This document shows, one piece after another, positions 1-12,800 of a DNA stretch of 64,000 nucleotides. The translations under genes and the position numbers were made by a program. Where the stretch lies: NCBI RefSeq assembly GCF_026914265.1, contig NC_069124.1:85336915-85400914 (forward strand), read 5' to 3'. The number at the start of each line of letters is the position of its first letter. Positions within the stretch are counted from its first letter, which is position 1. The notes below the pieces were generated by a model. The model searched no databases and had not been told where the DNA came from. It worked only from the letters and a program-made list of their open reading frames with translations. The DNA comes from Mya arenaria. Taxonomy: Eukaryota; Mollusca; Bivalvia; Myida; Myidae.

Positions 1-109
1 AAATTCGATCAATCAACATATCATCACTGCATGAGCATTTTTTACTAGGCACTGTGATGCCATATGCAAATACTGTATACTGTAATGCACTTGCAGAACA
101 AAATATGCA

Positions 110-1020
110 GGCAACAATTGTTCTCTTTGACTCAATTTTGTTGGGTCTTTCTTGAGGCTGGAGTTTCGCAAGGATCTATTTTAGGTCCTGGACTATTTTT
201 TATTTTCATAAATGACATTGTTGTTAACATTGGAAGTAATATCAGAGTTTAATTGCAGATGATACTAGTCTTATATCCTTGTGGAAGAACCCTGAAGAGC
301 TCTAGTACTGAAATTCTTCAAACAGACATCGAAAGCATATAAGTGCTTGGGCTGAAAAATGGCTCGGCACCTTTTATCTAGTGAAAACAATGTCAGCAAA
401 TTTCAGATACTAAATCTCTTCAGCACCTTGGCTAAATTCTTTCTGGTGATTGTACCTGACATGAACACTTAAGAGGATATCCGTAAATTAATAAAGCTCT
501 CAATAGAATATGTATTATGAGAAAACTTAATTTATTCAGATTTGATAGAATGTGATTCTTTTCAAACATACGTCCCTATCTTGAATATGCTGATACTGTT
601 TGGGAAATATACTGCACTGACAACGAAAAAAACAAAAACAACAAATTGCAAAAAATTAAAAAACCAGGTTGAAAGAATGTTGTAAAGTAACAAATTAAGG
701 TATATATTTCTGTCCTTCATAGAGAGCTAAGCTGGTCCATTCTTTCTGAAAGACGCCTTAATCATAAATTATGTCTTCTATACAAAATGTATAACTGTAT
801 GACCCCAGAGTATCATTCATCTCTCACACCATCACCTGTCAGTTCTAGGAATTATGCACTCCGCAATGCCTCTAAAATCAGAACGATTTTTTCATGTATT
901 AGCTCTTATGAATAAAATTATAATATGTACTGTATGGGCATGTAATAATCTTCCAGTACACGCCAGGAATAGTCTTTCAATTTTGTTCTTTAAATTGTTT
1001 CTTAATAAAGTCTAATTTCA
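110..1020 (+). mobile_element. LINE reverse-transcriptase remnant (CR1-like)
   Basis: Conceptual translation gives the reverse-transcriptase motif VSQGSILGP followed by FINDI near 160-220. Further pieces typical of the C-terminal half of LINE polymerases follow: ISAWAEKW near 340, IRPYLEYADTVW near 570-605 and HKLCLLYKMYN near 765-800. A late segment reads TPEYHSSLTP and NYALRNASK at 800-880. The pieces lie in different frames with stops between them, so this is a decayed copy. No 5' part is seen, and the window edge may cut it. Assignment to the CR1/Jockey type rests on motif resemblance only. Confidence 0.75.
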
Positions 1021-1679
1021 ACTTGCCCTTCCTACTTCTACCAGAGAAAGAGATGTCTGCAGGTCATTCATGCTAGACTATGTACTAAGTGCAGTGCACT
1101 TAACTACCACCTTTTCAGCAAAAATATTGTTATTTAGCCCCTGTGCACTTATGGGGAAGTAAGAAATAACACCCATTTTTTCATGCAATGTCCTTTAAAC
1201 TCGAACATCAGAGAAACACTCATTTACGACATCTCGGAAATAACTGAAGTAACCTGAATTTAATTCATTCACAATGGAAATAAGGCTTCGACCACCAGAA
1301 GAACCGCAGAATCTTTACTATAGTTAAGAATTTCATTAAGGATTTAAAACACGTTTGAAATATCCAAACTGTCCCCTTTTCCCATTGTTGTGTACCAAAC
1401 TTTTTTCTTTGTCTTTTGTAAAAAAAAACATTGATAACCTTCTGTATCTTTCTACACCTTGCCATGCTCAACCGATCTCCCAGTCTCAATATAATGCCTT
1501 GCATTAGAATATATTCATCATTTAATATTGTTATCATATTAAATACATATTCATACATAAATTATCTTCTAAAGTGTTCATTCGACTGCTTATAAGTGTA
1601 AGTAAATCTATCTGGACATAAACATATAAAATATGTTTAAATTTAAGTTTGTCTTTTTTGTATTGGTTGTGCAGGTGTC

Positions 1680-2210
1680 TTGTGATGGCAGAGACTGGCT
1701 TCATCGTAGATGGCCTCTGATAGTCAGAAATGCTGGGTATAACTTCGGAGTTGGTGACAAGAGTACTGTTGTTAGTGAAAAATAAGTCCAAAGTGCTACA
1801 TATGGTATCTGTTATTCTAATTAGTTCAGTGATGAGCTGTTGGAGAAATCTGTCATTTGAAATGTTGAGAAGTTTGTTGCATTGTCTTGGCTTTGAAGCA
1901 GATCCCTTGACAGAATTATTTGCCCAATCAATATCACTATGGTTGAAGTCCTCACTAAGCCTGATGTGAGCATTTGGTGGAATACATGACAAGGTGGTGT
2001 TGAGGCTTGAAAAATAGTCATGGGAGTAAGCATTAGGTGGCCAGAAGAATGCGCCTACATAGAGGTGACTGCTTCTGGTCACTGTAATCTGGACCCAGAT
2101 CATCTCTGTGTCGCTGTCTGTTTTTAGCTCTGCTGATTCCAGGCTCTGAAAGTACTTCTGTATTAAGATAAAGACCTCACCAACCTTCTTGTTTCTTAAG
2201 TTACTTTATA
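1680..2210 (-). mobile_element. LINE endonuclease-domain fragment (CR1-like)
   Basis: The minus strand encodes part of an apurinic-type endonuclease (EEP fold) as found at the 5' end of LINE ORF2. Segments read VGEVFILIQKYFQS, then MIWVQITVTRSSHLYVGAFFWPPN, and later LSEDFNHSDIDW, which corresponds to the usual GGDFN-P-IDW motif. An open frame of 189 codons (2103 to 1534) covers the core; its last third is not endonuclease-like. It lies in opposite orientation to the reverse-transcriptase remnant to the left, so the two are not one intact element. Confidence 0.7.
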
Positions 2211-3095
2211 TTGGCCTTTCTTGAGAGTTGTCCACCTATACTTTGGACATTGCATAGTTATGTTTTTTTTCTGACTCTGATACTTGATACATGGCCCTTT
2301 TGTTTTGAATTGCATTTAATGGCATTATAATTTTCCTGTCTGTGTCAATCAGAGGACTTAACAATATACATGTATGTCCTCAGTATGGTGCTGTGGTTTA
2401 CAATCATGCTGAGTCCTGTCAGACCATTGGCTTTGGCAGCTAAAAAACTTAAGCTATAATTATATATATGTAAAGTTTAGGGAGGATTATTCATACCAGA
2501 TTGCATTAAGACATGGGGCAATGTCCTGGTAGCAGCGACAATTGTTTTTGCCAAGACAAGTCAAATTCCTTGTATATTTCATACTGAAAAAGGGAGGCAA
2601 TCGGTAAACTCATTTTTAATTTGTTACATATATGTAATTTCCCTTGAAATGTAACTACATTAATAATTATAATAATTCCAATTTCAGCTTGTACATACAA
2701 CATACTGTATTTGGCTGAATTGATGATGGCAGGATATCAACGAAGAGGTCACTGGAGGTCACTGGGTTATTCAAGTCTCCCGGGTGCTGTCTCTGGCAGT
2801 AATGGCCTGCAGGGTATGGCTCAAGAAATCCCTGGAGGTCACACATTCAGCTCCCAGACACTGCCCCAAAACTATGGGCTCAAGTAGAAGCAGGTACAGC
2901 TCAAGAGGTCAGAGGGTCTTGGCACAGAGTGTTCCTGTATAGACCAGTCCAAGAGATCGTTTTAGGTCATGTGATGATCTTTTTAAGAGGTTTGTAACTA
3001 CATTAATAGATTAAATTTGAGTTTGGCATACAAGTTTATAATTATAGAAATGTAGTTGTTAATTTGTAATTTACTGGTTGGTGAATATTGAAAAA
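2211..3095. other. Unassigned sequence left of foldback repeat
   Basis: No gene is visible. The stretch at 2730-2960 is less AT-rich and repeats the idea AGGTCACTGG / GGAGGTCAC several times, but I cannot define a clean unit. The remainder is AT-rich and without recognisable coding or RNA features. Confidence 0.4.
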
Positions 3096-3490
3096 GCCTT
3101 TTGTTAAATCAAATAACATATTTGTTAAAACAATTTAGCAAATCGTTAAAATCCCTTACGTATCTCATTTAAACAACTTACATTTGAACAACTTACATAT
3201 CTCATTAAAATGACATAATTTGCCAATCAAAATTGCATAATAATACCATTGGAATTCACAACACTGTAACATTGCTGAGGCAAGATCACCCTTTTTTCAT
3301 CCATGTTTATGCACTAATAAGGCAGTTCTGATTGGCAAATTATGTTCTTTTAACCAGATATATATATTTAAGTTGTTTAAATGAGATACTAACTTGTTTT
3401 AAGGAGATTGATAAATCATTTTAAACAGTTACTTAATTAAAGATTAAAGTCTTTGTAACAAGATAAGTTTTTCGTTGTTTAAAGAGATAA
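3096..3490. mobile_element. Foldback (long inverted-repeat) MITE-like element
   Basis: Two arms are imperfect reverse complements. The left arm has ATCTCATTTAAACAACTTA (from about 3164) and ACATAATTTGCCAATCA (from about 3211). The right arm has TGATTGGCAAATTATGT (from about 3328) and AAGTTGTTTAAATGAGAT (from about 3371). The centre (about 3235-3320) is unpaired. The arms contain short internal repeats of an ATCTC-TTTAAA motif, so the edges are fuzzy. This is the structure of a non-autonomous foldback transposon; no transposase is present and I saw no clear target-site duplication. Confidence 0.6.
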
Positions 3491-3806
3491 AAAACATGTG
3501 TATTTCCCATCTATGCCATCATAGCCGCCTGATAAAAAAAAATCAGCTCTTAAAATACTCCAGAGCAGACAAAAATGCATGGACTCATGATGACTGAAGT
3601 GTGCATCAACAAAGATAGAAAGAAAAAATTGCTATCAATCGCCTAAAAATAAATTGATGAGAATTGATTTGCCTAATAATAGAACCTTGAATGAAAGAAA
3701 GTAGCAGCTAAATAATTCTGCAATAAGGCTAGCATATGGGCTGCTCAAGAGGCAGGACAATGCATGTGCTCTGTCTACAAAACTGACTGTTTATCACTTT
3801 TACTTG
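3491..3806. other. Unassigned sequence before the 62-bp array
   Basis: No open frame or repeat that I can support is seen here. The 62-bp array begins with a degenerate copy at about 3807. Confidence 0.4.
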
Positions 3807-6800
3807 TAGCAAAGCCCATATCGCACTGACAAGGTACATATGTTGTCAATGACAATTGACTTCCAGGTGTAGCAAGCCCCATTTCTCACTGTCTCGGTTC
3901 ATATGATGTCACAACAATTCTCTTCCAGGTGTAGCAAGCCCCATTTCTCACTGCCCCGGTTCATATGTTGTCACAACAATTCACTTCCAGGTGTAGCAAG
4001 CCCCATTTCTCACTGTCACGGTTCATATGTTGTCACAACAATTCACTTCCAGGTGTAGCAAGCCCTGTTTCTCACTGCCCCGGTTCATATGTTGTCACAA
4101 CAATTCACTTCCAGGTGTAGCAAGCCCCATTTCTCACTGTCACGGTTCATATGATGTCACAACAATTCTCTTCCAGGTGTAGCAAGCCCCATTTCTCACT
4201 GCCCCGGTTCATATGTTGTCACAACAATTCACTTCCAGGTGTAGCAAGCCCCATTTCTCACTGTCACGGTTCATATGTTGTCACAACAATTCACTTCCAG
4301 GTGTAGCAAGCCCCATTTCTCACTGTCACGGTTCATATGTTGTCACAACAATTCACTTCCAGGTGTAGCAAGCCCCATTTCTCACTGTCTCGGTTCATAT
4401 GATGTCACAACAATTCTCTTCCAGGTGTAGCAAGCCCCATTTCTCACTGCCCCGGTTCATATGTTGTCACAACAATTCACTTCCAGGTGTAGCAAGCCCC
4501 ATTTCTCACTGTCACGGTTCATATGATGTCACAACAATTCTCTTCCAGGTGTAGCAAGCCCCATTTCTCACTGCCCCGGTTCATATGTTGTCACAACAAT
4601 TCACTTCCAGGTGTAGCAAGCCCCATTTCTCACTGTCACGGTTCATATGTTGTCACAACAATTCACTTCCAGGTGTAGCAAGCCCCATTTCTCACTGTCA
4701 CGGTTCATATGTTGTCACAACAATTCACTTCCAGGTGTAGCAAGCCCTGTTTCTCACTGCCCCGGTTCATATGTTGTCACAACAATTCACTTCCAGGTGT
4801 AGCAAGCCCGGTTTCTCACTGTCACGGTTCATATGTTGTCACAACAATTCACTTCCAGGTGTAGCAAGCCCCGTTTCTCACTGTCACGGTTCATATGTTG
4901 TCACAACAATTCACTTCCAGGTGTAGCAAGCCCCGTTTCTCACTGTCACGTTCATATGTTGCCACAACAATTCACTTCCAGGTGTAGCAAGCCCCGTTTC
5001 TCACTGCCCCGGTTCATATTTTGCCACAACAATTCACATCCAGGTGTAGCAAGCCTCATTTCTCACTGCCCCGGTTCATATGTTGCCACAACAATTCACT
5101 TCCAGGTGTAGCAAGCCCCATTTCTCACTGCCCCTGTTCATATGCTGTCACAACAATTCACTTCCAGGTGGAGCAAGCCCCATTTCTCACTGTCACGGTT
5201 CATATGTTGTCACAACAATTCACTTCCAGGTGTAGCAAGCCCCATTTCTCACTGTCACGGTTCATATGTTGTCACAACAATTCACTTCCAGGTGTAGCAA
5301 GCCCCATTTCTCACTGCCCCGGTTCATATGTTGTCACAACAATTCACTTCCAGGTGTAGCAAGCCCCATTTCTCACTGTCACGGTTCATATGTTGCCAAG
5401 GACAATTCACTTCCAGGTGTAGCAAGCCTCGTTTCTCACTGTCACGGTTCATATTTTGTCACAACAATTCACTTCCAGGTGTAGCAAGCCCTATTTCTCA
5501 CTGTCACGGTTCATAATTATGTTGCCACAACAATTCACTTCCAGGTGTAGCAAGCCCCATTTCTCACTGCCCCGGTTCATATGTTGTCACAACAATTCAC
5601 TTCCAGGTGTAGCAAGCCCCATTTCTCACTGCCCCGGTTCATATGTTGTCACAACAATTCACTTCCAGGTGTAGCAAGCCCCATTTCTCACTGTCACGGT
5701 TCATATGTTGTCACAACAATTCACTTCCAGGTGTAGCAAGCCCCATTTCTCACTGTCACGGTTCATATGTTGTCACAACAATTCACTTCCAGGTGTAGCA
5801 AGCCCCATTTCTCACTGTCACGGTTCATATGTTATCACAACAATTCACTTCCAGGTGTAGCAAGCCCCATTTCTCACTGCCCCGGTTCATATGTTGTCAC
5901 AACAATTCACTTCCAGGTGTAGCAAGCCCCATTTCTCACTGCCCTGGTTCATATGTTGTCACAACAATTCACTTCCAGGTGTAGCAAGCCCCATTTCTCA
6001 CTGTCACGGTTCATATGTTGCCAAGGACAATTCACTTCCAGGTGTAGCAAGCCCCATTCCTCACTGTCACGGTTCATATGTTGTCACAACAATTCACTTC
6101 CAGGTGTAGCAAGCCCCATTTCTCACTGCCCCGGTTCATATGTTGTCACAACAATTCACTTCCAGGTGTAGCAAGCCCCGTTTCTCACTGTCACGGTTCA
6201 TATGTTGTCACAACAATTCACTTCCAGGTGTAGCAAGCCCCATTTCTCACTGCCACGGTTCATATGTTGTCACAACAATTCACTTCCAGGTGTAGCAAGC
6301 CTCGTTTCTCACTGTCATGGTTCATATGTTGTCACAACAATTCACTTCCAGGTGTAGCAAGCCCCGTTTCTCACTGTCACGGTTCATATGTTGTCACAAC
6401 AATTCACCTCCAGGTGTAGCAAGCCTCGTTCCTCACTGTCACGGTTCATATGTTGTCACAACAATTCACTTCCAGGTGTAGCAAGCCCCATTTCTCACTG
6501 TCACGGTTCATATGTTGTCACAACAATTCACTTCCAGGTGTAGCAAGCCCCGTTTCTCACTGCCCAGGTTCATATGTTGTCACAACAATTCACTTCCAGG
6601 TGTAGCACTTAACCCCATTTCTCACTGCCCCGGTTCATATGTTGCCACAACAATTCACTTCCAGGTGTAGCAAGCCCCATTTCTCACTGCCCCCGTTCAT
6701 ATGTTGCCAAGGACAATTCACTTCCAGGTGTAGCAAGCCCCATTTCTCACTGCCCCGGTTCATATGTTGCCAAGGACAATTCACTTCCAGGTGTAGCAAG

Positions 6801-7053
6801 CCCCATTTCTCACTGCCCCGGTTCATATGTTGTCACAACAATTCACTTCCAGGTGTAGCAAGCCCCATTTCTCACTGCCCCGGTTCATATGTTGCCACAA
6901 CAATTCACTTCCAGGTGTAGCACTTAACCCCATTTCTCACTGCCCCGGTTCATATGTTGTCACAATTCACTTCCAGGTGTAGCACTTAACCCCGTTTCTC
7001 ACTGCCCCGGTTCATATGTTGCCGAGGACAATTTACTTCACGGTGTAGCAAGG
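3807..7053. repeat. 62-bp minisatellite array, about 52 copies
   Basis: The unit contains CGGTTCATATGTTGTCACAA, then CAATTCACTTCCAGGTGTAG, then CAAGCCCCATTTCTCACTGT, and repeats every 62 bp. Copies are mostly more than 90% alike; the first and last are degraded. Variants include GATGTCACAACAATTCTC in place of GTTGTCACAACAATTCAC, CCAAGGACAATTCAC units (5395, 6022, 6707, 6769), and units with an extra ACTTAA after GTAGC near 6607, 6919 and 6983. Because 62 is not a multiple of three, open frames cycle through three frames and stay short (60-112 codons); none is called as a gene. Confidence 0.97.
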
Positions 7054-7757
7054 CACTACCTACCTCTGGCTTTGATGTTGCTTAGTTATGAATCAAACAA
7101 CTGAGACTAGAGGCTGAGCTCGGTTTACACCAGTCCTACAGTGCTTTTGTGAACTTTCTACTCACCTGCAGTGTAAGTGTTGTCATTCTCCAGTTCTACA
7201 ACTGCAAAACTCATAGCTCAGAAATTGCTGAATAGATTGATATACTGCCCTTGGGACACAAGAACATTGCTATTGCAGGCTTTAATAATAGCTAAGCTCA
7301 TATTTCAAAATCAACTCCAAAGGATATGTTGTATATTTTCTGACTGATAATGAACATTCATGGTGACTGCTGTAAAATGATGCATTCCTTTTTTATAACA
7401 ACACCCTTGAACTGTATTTTTTCTGTTTTATTATAATTCTAAAATAATATCTTTTGATGGTATTAAAGTCATATTTGGGATATGAATAAAGAACATTGGG
7501 ATTTAATTTTAAACTCATAATCCACATGTAAATAGATTTTAGAAGATTGATCCAGCCCAAAATACTGTGAAAATATCAGTGTTGTTTTGATTAAGACTTG
7601 GTTGACAGTTAAGGTAGAGGTTATTGCAATACTCTCAATGTTCTATGTGGTAGATTTCATCTATTTTTAAGAATCATAATGTGGTAATCAAAGATCTGAA
7701 AGAAAAAATGTAACTACAATGTGGGACAAACTATGGGTCAAGTTCAATATAACTGTC
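7054..7757. other. Unique AT-rich spacer between two arrays
   Basis: No coding frame, RNA gene or repeat was recognised. The sequence is AT-rich intergenic-type DNA. Confidence 0.4.
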
Positions 7758-9064
7758 TTAGCTCACCTGAGCACGAAGTGCTCAGTCGTGAGCTGTTATG
7801 ATAGAGCATGAAATGCTCAAGGGTGAGCTGTTGTGATAGAGCATAAAGTGCTCAAAGGCCTGCCATTGTGAAAGAGCATGAAGTGCTCAAGGGTGAGCTG
7901 TTGTGATAGAGCATGAAGTGCTCAAGGGTGAGCTGTTGTGATAGAGCATAAAGTGCTCAAGGGTGAGTTGTTGTGATAGAGCATGAAGTGCTCAAGGGTG
8001 AGCTGTTGTGATAGAGCATAAAGTGCTCAAGGGTGAGTTGTTGTGATAGAGCATGAAGTGCTCAAGGGTGAGCTGTTGTGATAGAGCATGAAGTGCTCAA
8101 GGGCGAGCCGTTCTGATAGAGCATGAAGTGCTCAAAGGTGAGCCTTTATGATAGAGCATTAAGTGCTCAAGGGTGAGCTGTTGTGATAGAGCATAAAGTG
8201 CTCAAGGGTGAGTTGTTGTGATAGAGCATGAAGTGCTCAAGGGTGAGCTGTTGTGATAGAGCATGAAGTGCTCAAGGGTGAGCGTTGTGATAGAGCATGA
8301 AGTGCTCAAGGGTGAGCTGTTGTGATAGAGCATGAAGTGCTCAAGGGTGAGCTGTTGTGATAGAGCATGAAGTGCTCAAGGGTGAGCTGTTGTGATAGAG
8401 CATTAAGTGCTCAAGGGCGAGCCGTTTTGATAGAGCATGAAGTGCTCAAGGGCGAGCCGTTCTGATAGAGCATGAAGTGCTCAAAGGTGAGCCTTTATGA
8501 TAGAGCATTAAGTGCTCAAGGGTGAGCTGTTGTGATAGAGCATGAAGTGCTCAAAGGTGAGCCTTTATGATAGAGCATTAAGTGCTCAAGGGCGAGCAGT
8601 TCTGATAGAGCATGAAGTGCTCAAAGGTGAGCCTTTATGATAGAGCATTAAGTGCTCAAGGGTGAGCTGTTGTGATAGAGCATGAAGTGCTCAAAGGTGA
8701 GCCTTTATGATAGAGCATTAAGTGCTCAAGGGCGAGCCGTTCTGATAGAGCATGAAGTGCTCAAAGGTGAGCCTTTATGATAGAGCATTAAGTGCTCAAG
8801 GGTGAGCTGTTGTGATAGAGCATGAAGTGCTCAAAGGTGAGCCTTTATGATAGAGCATTAAGTGCTCAAGGGCGAGCAGTTCTGATAGAGCATGAAGTGC
8901 TCAAAGGTGAGCCTTTATGATAGAGCATTAAGTGCTCAAGGGTGAGCTGTTGTGATAGAGCATGAAGTGCTCAAAGGTGAGCCTTTATGATAGAGCATTA
9001 AGTGCTCAAGGGCGAGCCGTTCTGATAGAGCATGAAGTGCTCAAAGGTGAGCCTTTATGATAGG
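7758..9064. repeat. 35-bp minisatellite array derived from a palindromic repeat
   Basis: About 37 units of 35 bp, consensus GAGCATGAAGTGCTCAAGGG plus TGAGCTGTTGTGATA. Each unit holds the hairpin GAGCA-TGAAG-TGCTC. The first copy (7758-7800) begins TTAGCTCACCTGAGCACGAA, the palindromic end of a dispersed repeat family also present at 30826. From 8521 on, four unit types alternate with an exact 140-bp super-period (GGTGAGCTGT at 8521, 8661, 8801, 8941). A GCAGT/GCCGT alternation at 8591, 8731, 8871 and 9011 makes the full period 280 bp. There are no spacers, so it is not a CRISPR array. Confidence 0.96.
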
Positions 9065-9860
9065 GGACTGTCAGTAATCATCTGTCATCACTCTGACATC
9101 ATCTACAGGAGTAGTAAATATGAAACTTCCTGAGTCTGTTGGTGATCATGGGCTGTTGTGCACCTGCCATTTCAGGTTACATTAAAGTAGCACATTAAAG
9201 TCACATGTAGCACCAAAAGTATTTCACCTGCACTCATAAAACTTACCTGGAATGTTTGTCATCATTGACTTTTGTTTACCTGCCTTTTCATTAACATTTC
9301 ACTTGTTAATTCTACAACTAGACGTTTAAGCGTGCCTGTGTCCAGGTGGATTTCTGGGGGTATTCATCAAGACAGGGATAGCTATAGGTTTGTTTTTTAA
9401 AAGAAAATGTTTTTTAAACATTGTGAATGTTAATAATATTGATTTTTAATTTGTTATTGAAAAGTCAACATTTATTGCAAAATTAATTACCCACACTGAT
9501 TACAGAGGCCAAGGGTTTGTTAGCGTTATAATACAGGGATTTCGAAACATCTGATAGGGATCAAATAAGAAATTAAAGAAAAGTGAAAAACTAATCACAT
9601 GCAAGTTTGCTGTTTGGATTTAACCTGTAAGAATGATGGCAAATTATGAAATAATCAGAAGGAAGAAGAGATAAACTGACTCTGTGTAATTTACAGTATA
9701 ACAGCCATGAAAGAAAGGGATTACATTCCACTGATTATAAGCTGCAGAATTATTGACTTTTATAAATTGGTTTGAAAAAATTGCAAACTTGTGGTAAATG
9801 GGAGCTGTGTTTGATAATCTCCAGTAGAGGGCTTGCTGCTTACAGATTTCAACTGTCAGG
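9065..9860. other. Unique AT-rich spacer between two arrays
   Basis: I recognise no gene or repeat. The last 20 or so bases before 9861 grade into the first degenerate 39-bp unit. Confidence 0.4.
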
Positions 9861-12800
9861 GTAGGTACTGGTAGACTGAGATAGGTTCGATTAGTCAGGA
9901 TTTACTGGTACGCTGAGATAGGTTCCAATGGCCAGGGTTGGTACTGGTAGGCTGAGATGAGTTCCAATGGCCAGGGTTGGTACTGGTAGGCTGTAATAGG
10001 TTCCAATGGCCAGGGTTGGTACTGGTAGGCTGAGATAGGTTCCAATGGCCAGGGTTGGTACTGGTAGGCTGAGATAGGTTTCAATGGCCAGGGTTGGTAC
10101 TGGTAGGCTGTGACAGGTTCCAATGGCCAGGGTTGGTACTGGTAGGCTGAGATAGGTTCCAATGGCCAGGGTTGGTACTGGTAGGCTGAGATAGGTTCCA
10201 ATGGCCAGGGTTGGTACTGGTAGGCTGTGATAGGTTCCAATGGCCAGGGTTGGGGTTGGTACTGGTAGGCTGTGATAGGTTCCAATGGCCAGGGTTGGTA
10301 CTGGTAGGCTGAGATAGGTTTCAATGGCCAGGGTTGGTACTGGTAGGCTGAGATAGGTTCCAATGGCCAGGGTTGGTACTGGTAGGCTGTGAAAGGTTTC
10401 AATGGCCAGGGTTGGTACTGGTAGGCTGAGATAGGTTTCAATGGCCAGGGTTGGTACTGGTAGGCTGTGATAGGTTCCAATGGCCAGGGTTGGTACTGGT
10501 AGGCTGTGATAGGTTCCAATGGCCAGGGTTGGTATTGGTAGGCTGAGATAGGTTTCAATGGCCAGGGTTGGTACTGGTAGGCTGAGATAGGTTCCAATGG
10601 CCAGGGTTGGTACTGGTAGGCTGTGATAGGTTTCAATGGCCAGGGTTGGTACTGGTAGGCTGAGATAGGTTCCAATGGCCAGGGTTGGTACTGGTAGGCT
10701 GAGATAGGTTTCAATGGCCAGGGTTGGTACTGGTAGGCTGTGATAGGTTCCAATGGCCAGGGTTGGTACTGGTAGGCTGAGATAGGTTCCAATGGCCAGG
10801 GTTGGTACTGGTAGGCTGAGATACGTTCCAATGGCCAGGGTTGGTACTGGTAGGCTGAGATAGGTTCCAATGGCCAGGGTTGGTACTGGTAGGCTGTGAT
10901 AGGTTCCAATGGCCAGGGTTGGTACTGGTAGGCTGTGATAGGTTCCAATGGCCAGGGTTGGTACTGGTAGGCTGTGATAGGTTCCAATGGCCAGGGTTGG
11001 GGTTGGTACTGGTAGGCTGTGATAGGTTCCAATGGCCAGGGTTGGTACTGGTAGGCTGAGATAGGTTTCAATGGCCAGGGTTGGTACTGGTAGGCTGTGA
11101 TAGGTTCCAATGGCCAGGGTTGGTACTGGTAGGCTGTGAAAGGTTTCAATGGCCAGGGTTGGTACTGGTAGGCTGAGATAGGTTTCAATGGCCAGGGTTG
11201 GTACTGGTAGGCTGTGATAGGTTCCAATGGCCAGGGTTGGTACTGGTAGGCTGTGATAGGTTCCAATGGCCAGGGTTGGTACTGGTAGGCTGAGATAGGT
11301 TTCAATGGCCAGGGTTGGTACTGGTAGGCTGAGATAGGTTCCAATGGCCAGGGTTGGTACTGGTAGGCTGAGATAGGTTCCAATGGCCAGGGTTGGTACT
11401 GGTAGGCTGAGATAGGTTCCAATGGCCAGGGTTGGTACTGGTAGGCTGTGATAGGTTCCAATGGCCAGGGTTGGTACTGGTAGGCTGTGATAGGTTCCAA
11501 TGGCCAGGGTTGGTACTGGTAGGCTGTGATAGGTTCCAATGGCCAGGGTTGGGGTTGGTACTGGTAGGCTGTGATAGGTTCCAATGGCCAGGGTTGGTAC
11601 TGGTAGGCTGTGATAGGTTCCAATGGCCAGGGTTGGTACTGGTAGGCTGAGATAGGTTTCAATGGCCAGGGTTGGTACTGGTAGGCTGAGATAGGTTCCA
11701 ATGGCCAGGGTTGGTACTGGTAGGCTGTGAAAGGTTTCAATGGCCAGGGTTGGTACTGGTAGGCTGAGATAGGTTTCAATGGCCAGGGTTGGTACTGGTA
11801 GGCTGTGATAGGTTCCAATGGCCAGGGTTGGTACTGGTAGGCTGTGATAGGTTCCAATGGCCAGGGTTGGTACTGGTAGGCTGAGATAGGTTTCAATGGC
11901 CAGGGTTGGTACTGGTAGGCTGAGATAGGTTCCAATGGCCAGGGTTGGTACTGGTAGGCTGTGAAAGGTTTCAATGGCCAGGGTTGGTACTGGTAGGCTG
12001 AGATAGGTTCCAATGGCCAGGGTTGGTACTGGTAGGCTGAGATAGGTTTCAATGGCCAGGGTTGGTACTGGTAGGCTGTGATAGGTTCCAATGGCCAGGG
12101 TTGGTACTGGTAGGCTGAGATAGGTTCCAATGGCCAGGGTTGGTACTGGTAGGCTGAGATAGGTTCCAATGGCCAGGGTTGGTACTGGTAGGCTGTGATA
12201 GGTTCCAATGGCCAGGGTTGGTACTGGTAGGCTGTGATAGGTTCCAATGGCCAGGGTTGGTACTGGTAGGCTGAGATAGGTTCCAATGGCCAGGGTTGGT
12301 ACTGGTAGGCTGAGATAGGTTCCAGTGGCCAGGGTTGGTACTGGTAGGCTGAGATAGGTTCCAGTGGCCAGGGTTGGTACTGGTAGGCTGAGATAGGTTC
12401 CAATGGCCAGGGTTGGTACTGGTAGGCTGAGATAGGTTCCAATGGCCAGGGTTGGTACTGGTAGGCTGAGATAGGTTCAAATGGCCAGGGTTGGTACTGG
12501 TAGGCTGAGATAGTTTCCAATGGCCAGGGTTGGTACTGGTAGGCTGAGATAGGTTTCAATGGCCAGGGTTGGTACTGGTAGGCTGTGATAGGTTCCAATG
12601 GCCAGGGTTGGTACTGGTAGGCTGAGATAGGTTTCAATGGCCAGGGTTGGTACTGGTAGGCTGAGATAGGTTCCAATGGCCAGGGTTGGTACTGGTAGGC
12701 TGTGAAAGGTTTCAATGGCCAGGGTTGGTACTGGTAGGCTGAGATAGGTTTCAATGGCCAGGGTTGGTACTGGTAGGCTGTGATAGGTTCCAATGGCCAG

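Noticed and set aside
3807-9064. CRISPR-like array
   Set aside because: Units are directly tandem with no unique spacers, and the context is a metazoan genome.
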